From: Allostreptomyces psammosilenae
GTDB lineage: Bacteria; Actinomycetota; Actinomycetes; Streptomycetales; Streptomycetaceae
Length of the DNA: 64,000 nucleotides
Reading direction: 5' to 3'
Assembly: GCF_013407765.1 (NCBI RefSeq)
Contig: NZ_JACBZD010000002.1
Location: 692,001-756,000 of the forward strand
Shown here: piece by piece, positions 10,274 to 18,332 of the stretch
Position numbering within the stretch: position 1 is the stretch's first letter
How the letters are laid out: every line of letters starts with the position of its first letter
Translations under genes and position numbers: made by a program
Notes under the pieces: generated by a model
What the model was told of the DNA's origin: nothing
The model's input: only the letters and a program-made list of their open reading frames with translations
Database searches by the model: none

Positions 10274-10632
10274 CGCGCCCCGCCCTCCTCGCCCGGCCCG
10301 CCGGCCGGTCCCTCGGCCCGCTGATCGGCCTGCTCGCCGGCCCGTTCGGCCGGTCGCCCACCGGCCGGGCCGCGCGGCCGGCGCCGGGGCGGCGGGGGCG
10401 GGACGGTCTTCCCGGCGACCAGCGCCGCGTGCGGCACGCGCACCACCTCGCCGTCGGCGCGCCGCACGGTGATGCCCTGGTCGTCCCACGATTCGAGAAG
10501 TCCCAGGATGTCCCCGAAGACCGGCCGACCGTCGCGAATTTCCAACACCCGGCGGACGGACACGCGTCTTCCCACGTCGGAGGGGGTGATGCTGGCTCCG
10601 ACAGGAGCCGGGGAACGCGAGACGCCGTCCAC
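10270..10632 (-). CDS. SH3-like small protein paired with the GNAT acetyltransferase
   Basis: 120 residues from a GTG at 10632 preceded by GAAGGGGA. The core (residues ~18-80: VGRRVSVRRVLEI, DILGLLESWD, ITVRRADGEVVRVPHAALVAGK) looks like an SH3-like beta-barrel. The C-terminus is Pro/Arg/Gly-rich. From memory, an equivalent SH3-like domain is fused to the N-terminus of the mycobacterial acetyltransferase Rv0428c; here it is a separate gene joined by an ATGA overlap. Its role is probably structural or substrate-binding, but that is inference. Confidence 0.75.
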   Translation of the reverse strand: MDGVSRSPAPVGASITPSDVGRRVSVRRVLEIRDGRPVFGDILGLLESWDDQGITVRRADGEVVRVPHAALVAGKTVPPPPPRRRPRGPAGGRPAERAGEQADQRAEGPAGGPGEEGGAR

Positions 10633-10647
10633 TCAGGGTCCCCTTCT

Positions 10648-10677
10648 TTGTTCGTGCTTCAGTAGAACCGCGATACT
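10648..10677 (+). promoter_or_regulatory. Possible promoter of the ferredoxin gene
   Basis: TTGTTC (10648-10653) and GATACT (10672-10677) with an 18-base gap form a plausible housekeeping -35/-10 pair 66 bases before the ferredoxin GTG, within a locally less GC-rich stretch. Judged by eye only. Confidence 0.35.
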
Positions 10678-10743
10678 AGACGCGGGCATCGAGACGCCGC
10701 GCTGCCGCGTGCCCGACCAGGCCTTATCGAGGGAGGAACCGAC

Positions 10744-11067
10744 GTGACCTACGTCATCGCGCAGCCTTGCGTCGACGTCAAGGACAAGGCGTGCATTGAA
10801 GAGTGCCCCGTCGACTGCATCTACGAGGGACAGCGTGCCCTCTACATCCACCCCGACGAGTGCGTGGACTGCGGTGCCTGCGAGCCGGTCTGCCCCGTCG
10901 AGGCCATCTTCTACGAGGACGACACCCCGGAGGAGTGGCAGGAGTACTACAAGGCGAACGCCGAGTTCTTCGACGACCTGGGCTCCCCGGGCGGTGCCTC
11001 GAAGCTGGGCCTGATCGAGAAGGACCACCCCTTCATCGCCGCTCTGCCGCCGCAGAACGAGAGCTGA
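10744..11067 (+). CDS. fdxA: 7Fe ferredoxin (3Fe-4S plus 4Fe-4S), FdxA/FdxC type
   Basis: 107 residues from a GTG with GGGAGGAA upstream. Cysteines 9, 17, 21, 40, 43, 46 and 50 match the Azotobacter-type seven-iron ferredoxin: C9, C17 and C50 would hold the [3Fe-4S] cluster and C21, C40, C43 and C46 the [4Fe-4S] cluster, with C25 as the usual extra cysteine. The acidic C-terminal extension of ~55 residues is also typical. It is a soluble low-potential electron carrier; in streptomycetes such ferredoxins can feed cytochromes P450 and other oxidoreductases. It lies 16 bases before dapC, as Rv1177-Rv1178 do in M. tuberculosis from recall. Confidence 0.95.
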   Translation: MTYVIAQPCVDVKDKACIEECPVDCIYEGQRALYIHPDECVDCGACEPVCPVEAIFYEDDTPEEWQEYYKANAEFFDDLGSPGGASKLGLIEKDHPFIAALPPQNES

Positions 11068-11083
11068 GACGGCCGGAACGACC

Positions 11084-12277
11084 GTGACACCACCGCACAG
11101 CACCACGGGTGGCGCCGGCGCGTCGCCGGACCGCGAGGCCGGTCCGGCGACGCGCCGCGTCTCCCGTGTCTCCGCCCTGCTCCCGACCTTCCCCTGGGAC
11201 CGCCTGGCGCCGTACAAGGCGACCGCGGCGGCGCACCCGGACGGCATCGTCGACCTGTCCGTCGGCACGCCGGTCGACCCGGTGCCGGCCTCCGTGCAGG
11301 AGGCCCTGGCGGAGGCCGCGGACAGCCCCGGCTACCCGACCGTGCACGGCCCGCTCGCGCTCCGCGAGGCCGTGGTCGGGTGGCTGACCGGCCGCCTGGG
11401 CGTCGGCGGCCTGGACCCGGCGGCGGTGCTGCCCACGGTCGGATCCAAGGAACTGGTCGCCCTGCTGCCCTGGCAGCTCGGCATCGGCCCCGGTGACCAG
11501 GTCGCCTTCCCGCGCTGCGCCTACCCGACCTACGAGGTGGGGGCGCGGCTGGCGCACGCCGAGCCGGTCGTCTACGACGTGGAGGAGCTGGCCGCCGACC
11601 CGGCCGGGTGCGGGCTGGATCCGTCCCGGCTGCGCCTGCTGTGGCTGAACAGCCCGTCCAACCCGACCGGTCGGGTGCTGGACGCGGCGGAGCTGCGCCG
11701 GATCGTCGACTGGGCGCGCGGGCACGGCGTGCTGGTCGTCTCCGACGAGTGCTACGTGGAGCTGGGCTGGGACGCCGACCCCGTCTCGGTGCTCGACACC
11801 CGGGTCAGCGGCGGCTCGCACGCCGGGCTGCTGGCGGTGCACTCGCTGTCCAAGCGGTCCAACCTCGCCGGCTACCGGGCGGCCTTCGCCGCCGGCGACC
11901 CGGAGGTCGTGGCGGAGCTGCTGGCGGTGCGCAAGCACTCCGGGCTGATGGTGCCCCGCCCGGTGCAGGCGGCGCTGGCGGCGGCGCTCGCCGACCAGCG
12001 GCACGTCACCGAGCAGCGTGCCCGGTACGCGGCGCGGCGGGCGGCGCTGCGGGAGGTGCTGACCGCCTCCGGCTTCCGCATCGACCACTCGCAGGCCGGG
12101 CTGTACCTGTGGGCCACCCGCGGCGAGCCGTGCTGGGAGAGCGTGGCGGCGCTGGCGGAGCACGGTGTGCTGGTGGCCCCGGGCGAGTTCTACGGCGAGG
12201 CGGGCGCCCGGCACGTCCGGGTCGCGGTGACCGCCACCGACGAACGCGTCGCGGCGGCCGTCAAGCGCCTGGGCTAG
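11084..12277 (+). CDS. dapC: N-succinyldiaminopimelate aminotransferase DapC
   Basis: Class I/II PLP aminotransferase of 397 residues. The conserved start VSALLPTFPWDRLAPYK, the substrate segment DLSVGTPVDPVP, the NSPSNPTG motif and the PLP lysine in SLSKRSNLAG (Lys257) all fit actinobacterial DapC, which transaminates N-succinyl-L-2-amino-6-oxopimelate in diaminopimelate/lysine synthesis. Some streptomycete homologues are said to also act on glutamate/prephenate. The GTG at 11084 is the only reasonable start upstream of the conserved region. It is probably co-transcribed with the ferredoxin and ended by the hairpin at 12336. dapE lies 2 kb further on. Confidence 0.9.
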   Translation: MTPPHSTTGGAGASPDREAGPATRRVSRVSALLPTFPWDRLAPYKATAAAHPDGIVDLSVGTPVDPVPASVQEALAEAADSPGYPTVHGPLALREAVVGWLTGRLGVGGLDPAAVLPTVGSKELVALLPWQLGIGPGDQVAFPRCAYPTYEVGARLAHAEPVVYDVEELAADPAGCGLDPSRLRLLWLNSPSNPTGRVLDAAELRRIVDWARGHGVLVVSDECYVELGWDADPVSVLDTRVSGGSHAGLLAVHSLSKRSNLAGYRAAFAAGDPEVVAELLAVRKHSGLMVPRPVQAALAAALADQRHVTEQRARYAARRAALREVLTASGFRIDHSQAGLYLWATRGEPCWESVAALAEHGVLVAPGEFYGEAGARHVRVAVTATDERVAAAVKRLG

Positions 12278-12335
12278 CGCCCGGAGCGGGCGCGCGGCGC
12301 CGGCCCGCGGCACACGGCGGTGCCGGAACGCACAG

Positions 12336-12373
12336 CGGCGCGGGGCCGGATCCACGGATCCGGCCCCGCGCCG
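12336..12373. terminator. Bidirectional hairpin terminator between dapC and a convergent gene
   Basis: An 18-bp perfect inverted repeat (12336-12353 and 12356-12373) with a 2-base centre, including a BamHI-like GGATCC pair at the tip. It sits in the middle of the 128-bp gap between two convergent genes. Confidence 0.75.
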
Positions 12374-12405
12374 TCGCGCACCGGGCCGTCGGGCCGGTCG
12401 GCCGA

Positions 12406-12849
12406 TCAGCCGGCCGAGAGCTGGCCACCGCCGATGTGCCCGACCGGGACGGCGTCGATCAGGCGGCCGTCGACCGGGGCGCCGGCCTGCGTGGTGACGT
12501 GCTCGACGGTGTTGCCGAGCAGGTAGCCGCGGTCGTCCTCCTGGCTCTGGCCGCCGTCGCGCTGCTCGGCCGCCGCCTGCTGGGCGTCCGCGGCCATCTG
12601 CACCCCGCCGAGGGCGCTGCCGCCGATGGCGCCCACCGCGAACGGGGCGGTGCCGAGGGCGGTCTCCTGGGTGGTCTGCACCGCCTGGGTGGTGAGGGGC
12701 TGGGCCCGGGCGACCGAGTCCTGGGCGGTGCCGGCGAGCTCGCCGGCGGTCGACAGGGTGTTCGCCGAGGCGGTGCCCGCCGCGGCGACGGTACCGGCCG
12801 CGGCCAGGACCGCGACCTGGGCGACCCGGCGGGTCAGGGAGTTGGACAT
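12406..12849 (-). CDS. Small secreted protein of unknown function
   Basis: 147 residues from an ATG at 12849 with a strong ribosome-binding site (GAGGAG, 5 bases upstream). A signal peptide is clear: basic RR at 7-8, hydrophobic VAVLAAAGTVAAAG, cleavage near ASA-NT (about residue 29). The mature protein is Ala/Gln/Thr-rich, contains no cysteine, has a possible weak hydrophobic Gly-rich segment (FAVGAIGGSALGG) and ends in GGGQLSAG. It resembles small exported streptomycete proteins annotated as ATP-binding or hypothetical; I assign no function. An 11-bp direct repeat lies about 120 bases upstream of the start. Confidence 0.8.
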   Translation of the reverse strand: MSNSLTRRVAQVAVLAAAGTVAAAGTASANTLSTAGELAGTAQDSVARAQPLTTQAVQTTQETALGTAPFAVGAIGGSALGGVQMAADAQQAAAEQRDGGQSQEDDRGYLLGNTVEHVTTQAGAPVDGRLIDAVPVGHIGGGQLSAG

Positions 12850-12969
12850 CGTGCTCCTCGCGGTTGTGACTCGGTGTCGGTGGCGGGGGAGGGCGGACGG
12901 TGGAGTCCGCGTCCGCCGGGCGGACACCGTGCCAACCGCGTGCCGCCCGATGAGGTTGCGGGAGCGCGA

Positions 12970-12987
12970 GGTAAAGATTTGGTAAAG
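12970..12987. promoter_or_regulatory. 11-bp spaced direct repeat (possible response-regulator site)
   Basis: GGTAAAG at 12970-12976 is repeated exactly at 12981-12987, separated by ATTT, giving an 11-bp period in an AT-richer patch. OmpR/PhoP-family regulators bind such one-turn direct repeats. It lies about 120 bases upstream of the small secreted protein start, read on the minus strand. Confidence 0.4.
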
Positions 12988-13052
12988 TGCCGGTCCGGGG
13001 CCGGCCGGACCGTTCCGGCCGCCAGGGGCCGACCCCCGGGCCGGCCGCCCGG

Positions 13053-14027
13053 TCACTGCCCTATGACGTCCAGGTGCACGTGGTCGCGGTGCATCAGGAT
13101 GTCGCGGTCGCCGGGCGCGTCCGGCGAGACCTGGTAGTCCCGCCAGCCCTGCGCGGAGCGCAGCTGCGTCCAGATCTTGCCGTCGTAGATCACCGTGGCG
13201 ATGTCCAGCTCCTCCGCGTGCGCCATGGCCCACTGGGCCACCGCCCAGCCGTGGCGCTGGTTCTCGTCGTCGATGGGCCGGAAGAAGACGTCGATCGCCC
13301 GGCCGTCGTAGTGCGCCGAGTCGCTGCCGTGGCCGTAGTTCACCCCGCCCGGCTCGAACCCGCCGAGCGGCAGCTCGCCGAAGTCCCGGGCCAGCGCCTC
13401 GCGGACCCGCTCGGCGCGCGGCTGCAGGCCGACCTCGTTCAGCTCCCCCTCGGGCAGGCTGCGCGGGCCGCTCAGGGTGCAGGTCAGGCCGCCCTCCACC
13501 CGCCCGGTCAGCGCCGCCGCCATCACCGCGGAGGCCGTCTCGTGCTTGGCGTACGCCTGCGGGTAGCCGCTGCGCTGCACCTCCTGGGCGGCCTCGGTCA
13601 GCGGCAGCCGGGTGTAGCCGTCGATCTCCACCAGCGCGTCGTAGAACTTGTTGGTGGCGTAGACCGGGTCGGTGATCTGCTCCGGCGTGCCCCAGCCCTG
13701 GGAGGGGCGCTGCTGGAACAGGCCGAGCGAGTCGCGGTCGCCGTGGTCGATGTTGCGCAGCTGCGACTCCTGCCAGGCCGTGGCCAGGGCTATGGTCACG
13801 GCCCGCTCGGGGAGCTGGCGCCGGATGCCCACGGCCGCGATGGTGGCCGCGTTGGCCGCCTGCTCCTGGTCCAACGTCACCTCGGAGCCCTCGGCGCGCA
13901 CCACGCAGCCCCCGGCCCACGGCATCGGGATCCCGATCTGGCGTGCGACCAAGTACGCGGCGAGCAGCACCAGGACCAGGCCCGAGGCGAGGAAGAGCAG
14001 GACACGGCGGCGCACGGGTGACTCCAT
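13053..14027 (-). CDS. Membrane-anchored lytic-transglycosylase-like protein
   Basis: 324 residues. An N-terminal signal anchor (residues 9-27, LLFLASGLVLVLLAAYLVA) is followed by an extracellular domain containing ALATAWQESQLRNI and SLGLFQQRPSQGWG, the hallmark of goose-lysozyme/SLT-like folds with Glu87 as the candidate acid. The C-terminal ~110 residues (YDGRAIDVFF, HAEELDIATVIYD, DHVHLD) resemble a D-Ala-D-Ala carboxypeptidase-like or LAS-type metallopeptidase region with an HxH-type ending. Homologues are often mislabelled heavy-metal transporters. A role in peptidoglycan remodelling is likely but untested. The start ATG at 14027 immediately precedes the anchor. Confidence 0.78.
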   Translation of the reverse strand: MESPVRRRVLLFLASGLVLVLLAAYLVARQIGIPMPWAGGCVVRAEGSEVTLDQEQAANAATIAAVGIRRQLPERAVTIALATAWQESQLRNIDHGDRDSLGLFQQRPSQGWGTPEQITDPVYATNKFYDALVEIDGYTRLPLTEAAQEVQRSGYPQAYAKHETASAVMAAALTGRVEGGLTCTLSGPRSLPEGELNEVGLQPRAERVREALARDFGELPLGGFEPGGVNYGHGSDSAHYDGRAIDVFFRPIDDENQRHGWAVAQWAMAHAEELDIATVIYDGKIWTQLRSAQGWRDYQVSPDAPGDRDILMHRDHVHLDVIGQ

Positions 14028-14287
14028 CCGGGACGTCGGCGAGCGAACAACGGCGGGAACGGGCGGGGATCGTGTGAGGGGCGTGAACGGGCGGTGTCGG
14101 ACAGTGGCGACCGCTCACGCTACTGGCTGAAACGCGCGTGCGGGCACGGCGGGTTCCCGCCCCCGGAGCACCGGGATCCGCGACATCGCCACATATCGGA
14201 CACATCCGTGCGGGCTCTAAGCTGACGCCGACCCGAAGGGCCCCCCGCCCCGGGACGCCGCCCCACCGCAGCCAAGGAAGTGCGCAC

Positions 14288-15355
14288 ATGACCACCCCGC
14301 AGCTCGACCTGTCCGCCGACGCCGTCGCGCTCACCGCCCAGCTCGTGGACATCCCCTCGGTCAGCGGCTCGGAGCGGGTCCTCGCCGACGCGGTGGAGGC
14401 GGCCCTGCGCGCCCTGCCCCACCTGACCGTGGAGCGCGACGGCAACGCGGTGGTCGCCCGCACCGAACTCGGACGCGCCGAACGCGTCGTGCTGGCCGGG
14501 CACCTGGACACCGTGCCGATCGCCGACAACCTGCCCTCCCGGCTGGAGGACGGCCTGCTCTACGGCTGCGGCACCTCGGACATGAAGTCCGGGGTGGCCG
14601 TGCAGCTGCGGACCGCCGCCACCGTGCCGGAGCCCAACCGGGACGTGACCTTCGTCTTCTACGACTGCGAGGAGGTCGAGGCGGCCCGCAACGGGCTCGG
14701 CCGGCTGGTCCGGACCCACCCCGACTGGCTCGCCGGCGACTTCGCCGTCGTCCTGGAGGGCACCAGCGGCCTGGTGGAGGGCGGCTGCCAGGGCACGGCC
14801 CGGGTGCGGGTCACGGTGCGCGGGCAGCGCGCCCACTCGGCGCGCTCCTGGCTCGGCCAGAACGCGATCCACGGCGTCGCGCCGATCCTCGCCAAGCTGG
14901 CCGCCCACCAGCCCCGGCGGGTGGTCATCGACGGCCTGGAGTACCGGGAGGGCCTGAACGCGGTGGGCATCGAGGGCGGCGTCGCCGGCAACGTGATCCC
15001 GGACGAGTGCGCCGTCACCGTGAACTTCCGCTACGCCCCGGACCGCTCGGAGCAGGAGGCGCTGGACTACCTGCGGGAGTTCTTCGGGCAGTGGGAGGTG
15101 GAGGTCACCGACTCCTCCCCGGGCGCCCTGCCCGGCCTCGGCCACCCGGCCGCCGCGGCGTTCGTCGCCGCCACCGGGGGCGAGGTGCGGGCCAAGTACG
15201 GCTGGACGGACGTGGCCCGGTTCTCCGCACTCGGCGTGCCGGCGGTCAACTACGGCCCCGGTGACCCGAACCTCGCGCACACCCGGGAGGAGCACGTGGT
15301 CTGCGCGGCCGTGCTGGAGTGCGAGGAGCGCATCCGGCACTGGCTCACCGCCTGA
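14288..15355 (+). CDS. dapE: Succinyl-diaminopimelate desuccinylase DapE
   Basis: 355-residue M20-family zinc amidohydrolase that cleaves N-succinyl-LL-diaminopimelate to LL-diaminopimelate and succinate, the step after DapC. Metal and catalytic motifs are in order: GHLDTVP (His72), [10 protein letters not shown], the general-base pair in YDCEEVE, and LEGTSG, then the dimerisation domain with GQRAHSAR. The ATG at 14288 gives the family start ([22 protein letters not shown]) and follows AAGGAAG. From recall it corresponds to Rv1202; the next gene (LOG family) and folP2 keep the mycobacterial order. Confidence 0.94.
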   Translation: MTTPQLDLSADAVALTAQLVDIPSVSGSERVLADAVEAALRALPHLTVERDGNAVVARTELGRAERVVLAGHLDTVPIADNLPSRLEDGLLYGCGTSDMKSGVAVQLRTAATVPEPNRDVTFVFYDCEEVEAARNGLGRLVRTHPDWLAGDFAVVLEGTSGLVEGGCQGTARVRVTVRGQRAHSARSWLGQNAIHGVAPILAKLAAHQPRRVVIDGLEYREGLNAVGIEGGVAGNVIPDECAVTVNFRYAPDRSEQEALDYLREFFGQWEVEVTDSSPGALPGLGHPAAAAFVAATGGEVRAKYGWTDVARFSALGVPAVNYGPGDPNLAHTREEHVVCAAVLECEERIRHWLTA

Positions 15356-15518
15356 GCCCCGCCGGCCGCCCCGCCGCCCGCGGCCCCGCTCGCCGTGCGC
15401 CGCCCGGGCTGGCCGTGCGCCGCCCGGGGAGGTGACCGCGCGGTGAACCCTGGTGGAAGAGGCCCCGGCCCGGCCGAGGAGCCGCCCGGCGCGGTCCTCG
15501 GAGTCGTAGGCTCCACTC

Positions 15519-16346
15519 ATGGCTGACGAGGTGAACGACGTGAAGGTGCCGGACGGCCCCGCGCAGCGCAACGAGGCCCGGCTCGCCCAGCGGTTGAGGC
15601 TGCCCGAGCGGCAGCGCGGCCCGGTCCTGATGCGGCGGGGCCAGATCCAGGACGAGACCACCGACCAGCGGCTGCTGGACAGCCGGGGCCCGACGGACTG
15701 GGTGCACTCGGACCCGTGGCGGGTGCTGCGGATCCAGTCGGAGTTCGTCGAGGGCTTCGGCGCGCTCGCCGAGCTCGGCCCCGCGATCAGCGTCTTCGGC
15801 TCGGCGCGCACCCCCGAGGGCAGCACGGAGTACGTGGCCGGGGTGAAGATCGGCTCGGCGCTGGCGAACGCCGGCTACGCGGTGATCACCGGCGGCGGCC
15901 CGGGGGCCATGGAGGCGGCCAACCGCGGGGCCGTCGAGGCCGGCGGCGTCTCGGTGGGACTCGGCATCGAGCTGCCGTTCGAGCAGGGCCTGAACGAGTA
16001 CGTCGACATCGGCATCAACTTCCGCTACTTCTTCGTGCGCAAGACGATGTTCGTCAAGTACTCGCAGGGCTTCGTGGTGCTCCCGGGCGGCTTCGGCACG
16101 CTGGACGAGCTCTTCGAGGCGCTCACCCTGGTGCAGACCCGCAAGGTGACCCGCTTCCCGGTGATCCTCTTCGGCAGCGACTACTGGCGCGGCCTGCTCG
16201 ACTGGGTGACCCACACGCTGGTCGCCGACGGCAAGGCGTCCAAGGCGGACCTGGAGCTGATCCACCTGACCGACGACGTCGACGAGGTGATGGAGCTGCT
16301 CCGCACCGCGACCGCGACCCGCGTCATCCCGGAGCGGCCCGAGTAG
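15519..16346 (+). CDS. LOG-family (TIGR00730) nucleotide-binding protein
   Basis: 275 residues. The Rossmann-like LOG domain starts at about residue 88 (AISVFGSARTPEG), with GGGPGAMEAANRGA and the diagnostic PGGFGTLDELFEALT motif. In plants and some actinobacteria (Rv1205 is the mycobacterial example from recall) LOG proteins release cytokinin bases from nucleotide monophosphates; others have unknown nucleotide substrates. The ~85-residue N-terminal extension (RLRLPERQRGPVL, HSDPWRVLRIQSEFVEGF) marks the longer group, so I would not call it a cytokinin enzyme. It converges on folP2. Confidence 0.88.
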   Translation: MADEVNDVKVPDGPAQRNEARLAQRLRLPERQRGPVLMRRGQIQDETTDQRLLDSRGPTDWVHSDPWRVLRIQSEFVEGFGALAELGPAISVFGSARTPEGSTEYVAGVKIGSALANAGYAVITGGGPGAMEAANRGAVEAGGVSVGLGIELPFEQGLNEYVDIGINFRYFFVRKTMFVKYSQGFVVLPGGFGTLDELFEALTLVQTRKVTRFPVILFGSDYWRGLLDWVTHTLVADGKASKADLELIHLTDDVDEVMELLRTATATRVIPERPE

Positions 16347-16367
16347 GACCGGCCGGCCGCTCCGCCG

Positions 16368-16412
16368 GGTCGGTTCGGGCCTGGTCGGTTCGGGCCTGGT
16401 CGGTTCCGGCCG
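16368..16412. repeat. 15-bp tandem repeat, three copies, between convergent genes
   Basis: GGTCGGTTCGGGCCT occurs at 16368 and 16383 exactly and again from 16398 with a substitution. The array fills the gap between the LOG gene and folP2 stops. Confidence 0.8.
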
Positions 16413-16419
16413 GGGCGGC

Positions 16420-17298
16420 TCAGGCCAGGCCCCGGCGGGCCACGCTCGGCTCCCGCGTCCCGCGGATCGCCGCCACCATGTCCAGGACCTGCCGGGTCTC
16501 GGCGACCTGGTGGGCGCGGTAGACGCGGGCGCCGAGCCAGGCGGAGACGGCGGTGGCGGCCAGGGTGCCGAGCAGCCGCTCGTCCACCGGCAGGTCCAGC
16601 GTCTCGCCGACGAAGTCCTTGTTCGAGAGCGAGACCAGCACCGGCCAGTCGGTGGCGGTCATCTCGCCGAGCCGGCGGGTGGCCTCCAGCGAGTGGCGGG
16701 TGTTCTTGCCGAAGTCGTGCCCGGGGTCGATGAGGATCGACTCGCGCGGCACGCCGAGGGCCGCCGCGCGCTCGGCGAGGCCGACGACCACCTCGAGGAT
16801 GTCCGCCATGACGTCGTCGTAGCCGACGCGGTGCGGGCGGGTGCGCGGCCGGACCGGGCGGTGGCCGGCGTGGGTGCACACCAGGCCGGCGCGGTGGCGG
16901 GCGGCCACCTCGGCGAGCCCCGGGTCGACGCCGCCCCAGGCGTCGTTGAGCACGTCGGCGCCGGCCCGGCAGACGGCGTCGCCGACCTCGGCGCGCCAGG
17001 TGTCCACGCTCACCACCACGTGCGGGAAGCTCGCCCGGACCTCGGCGACGAACGGCACGGTGCGGGCCGCCTCCTCCTCGGCCGTGACCTCGGCGCCGGG
17101 ACCGGCCTTGACCCCGCCGATGTCGACTATCGCGGCGCCGGCCGCGACGGCCCGTTCGACCGCCGCCATCGCGGCCTGGTCGGTGAAGTTGGCGCCGCGG
17201 TCGAAGAAGGAGTCGGGGGTGCGGTTGATGATCGCCATGACCACCAGTTCCTCGGGGGAGAACTCCCGCCGCCCCAGCACCAACGGCCTGCCGTTCAC
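16420..17298 (-). CDS. folP2: Dihydropteroate synthase paralogue of the FolP2 type
   Basis: 292 residues from a GTG at 17298 with GAGGTGG upstream. TIM-barrel pterin-binding protein: MAIINRTPDSFFDRGANF, DIGGVKAGPG, SVDTWRAEV, LNDAWGGVDP, LIDPGHDFGKN, LSNKDFVGETL. Canonical DHPS has NVTPDSFSDGG and DIGGESTRPG; here these loops are altered exactly as I recall for mycobacterial FolP2 (Rv1207), which failed to complement DHPS activity. It may therefore not make dihydropteroate. Neighbours (LOG family, DivIVA-like, DUF3117) match the FolP2 context rather than a folate operon. Confidence 0.85.
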   Translation of the reverse strand: MNGRPLVLGRREFSPEELVVMAIINRTPDSFFDRGANFTDQAAMAAVERAVAAGAAIVDIGGVKAGPGAEVTAEEEAARTVPFVAEVRASFPHVVVSVDTWRAEVGDAVCRAGADVLNDAWGGVDPGLAEVAARHRAGLVCTHAGHRPVRPRTRPHRVGYDDVMADILEVVVGLAERAAALGVPRESILIDPGHDFGKNTRHSLEATRRLGEMTATDWPVLVSLSNKDFVGETLDLPVDERLLGTLAATAVSAWLGARVYRAHQVAETRQVLDMVAAIRGTREPSVARRGLA

Positions 17299-17449
17299 GT
17301 GTCCACCTCGTTGTTCGCTCTGCGTTCGCACGGCACAGTCAACCAGCCGTCGCCCGCGGGCGCAGGGTCCGGGCGCGTGGGGGCGGGTAGGCTCCGGACA
17401 CGCACTGGGCGGCAAGGCGGCAAGCGGACAACGGTGGGAGTGAGCTGGC

Positions 17450-17914
17450 GTGTTGTGGTTCATGGTCGCGGCGCTGGCCGTGGTGGTGGCCGCGGTCGCG
17501 GTGGTGGTGCTGGGCGCGGGCGGCTCGCTGCCGGACGCCGAGGTCGACCACGCCCGCCCGCAGCCGCCGTCCGGCCGACTGCTGTCGCCGCAGGACGTGG
17601 ACGGCGTGCGGTTCACGGTGGCGCCGCGCGGCTACCGGATGGACGAGGTGGACGCGCTGCTGGACCGGCTGGCCGGCGAGCTGGCGCTGCGCGAGGCGCG
17701 GATCGCCGACCTGGAGGAGGCGGTCACCGCCGCCGGCCGGTCGGAGGCCGGGACGGCCGGGTCCGCGACCGGCGCCGGCCACCCGACCGGGGGGAACGGC
17801 GTGACCGGCGGGGAGGGTGCGACGGGCGGGGAGGGCGTCGCGACCTCGCAGGACGCCTCCGGGGCGGAGCGGGACCGGCGTGCGGCGGCCGAGCAGGGGA
17901 TCGAACAGGAGTGA
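17450..17914 (+). CDS. DivIVA-domain-like membrane-anchored protein
   Basis: 154 residues. An N-terminal membrane anchor (residues 4-24) is followed by the short DivIVA-like motif VDGVRFTVAPRGYRMDEVDALLDRLAGELALREARIADLEEAV, split between a beta-like segment and a coiled coil. The C-terminus is low-complexity Gly/Thr/Ala. The RGYxxxEVDxxLD signature normally targets curved membranes and polar growth sites. From recall the equivalent mycobacterial position is Rv1209. The start is a GTG at 17450 after GGGAG. It is divergent from folP2. Its partner is unknown. Confidence 0.8.
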   Translation: MLWFMVAALAVVVAAVAVVVLGAGGSLPDAEVDHARPQPPSGRLLSPQDVDGVRFTVAPRGYRMDEVDALLDRLAGELALREARIADLEEAVTAAGRSEAGTAGSATGAGHPTGGNGVTGGEGATGGEGVATSQDASGAERDRRAAAEQGIEQE

Positions 17915-18051
17915 CCGTCCGGTCGCTTCCGGCCGGGTGACCCCGGCGACGCTCGGTGGCGCCTGATGTGTTCTACGCTTCCAAAGCCTGTCCGATTCAT
18001 CCGCGTTTGAGGTGTTATTGCAGGTCAGTTCGGTGGTTCGCGAGCATCGCG

Positions 18052-18082
18052 TTGTTCACCGACCTCCCGGATGCGGGATAAT
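18052..18082 (+). promoter_or_regulatory. Possible promoter of the DUF3117 gene
   Basis: GATAAT (18077-18082) is a near-consensus -10 in an AT-richer stretch, with TTGTTC (18052-18057) 19 bases upstream as a candidate -35. It lies 83 bases before the ATG at 18165. Confidence 0.4.
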
Positions 18083-18164
18083 GGCAACCGTTCAATGCGT
18101 TCGATGTTGGCGGATTTGTGTCCGCCGGCGCGTCGATGAGCAGGTTGCAGGAAGGGGAACAGGC

Positions 18165-18332
18165 ATGGCGGCCATGAAGCCGCGGACGGGCGACGGCCCG
18201 CTCGAGGTGACCAAGGAAGGGCGGGGCATCGTCATGCGAGTTCCGCTCGAGGGCGGCGGCCGGCTGGTCGTGGAGCTGTCCACGGACGAGGCGGATGCCC
18301 TCGGCGAGGCACTGCGCAACGCCTGCGGCTGA
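18165..18332 (+). CDS. DUF3117 small protein (55 aa)
   Basis: The 55-residue product begins MAAMKPRTGDGPLEVTKEGRG when read from the ATG at 18165, behind GAAGGGGAA, and continues with VMRVPLEGGGRLVVELS. It is nearly invariant across actinobacteria (Rv1211 is the mycobacterial member from recall) but has no assigned function to my knowledge. The pattern suggests a compact beta-sheet protein followed by an acidic helix (TDEADALGEAL). It is monocistronic and followed by a large stem-loop at 18443. Confidence 0.9.
   Translation: MAAMKPRTGDGPLEVTKEGRGIVMRVPLEGGGRLVVELSTDEADALGEALRNACG

Noticed and set aside
5448-10361. 1637-codon open frame on the minus strand
   Set aside because: It lies antisense to the clearly functional VanW, membrane and mshB genes; very high GC suppresses stop codons. 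The translation is Gly/Arg/Pro-rich with no domain.
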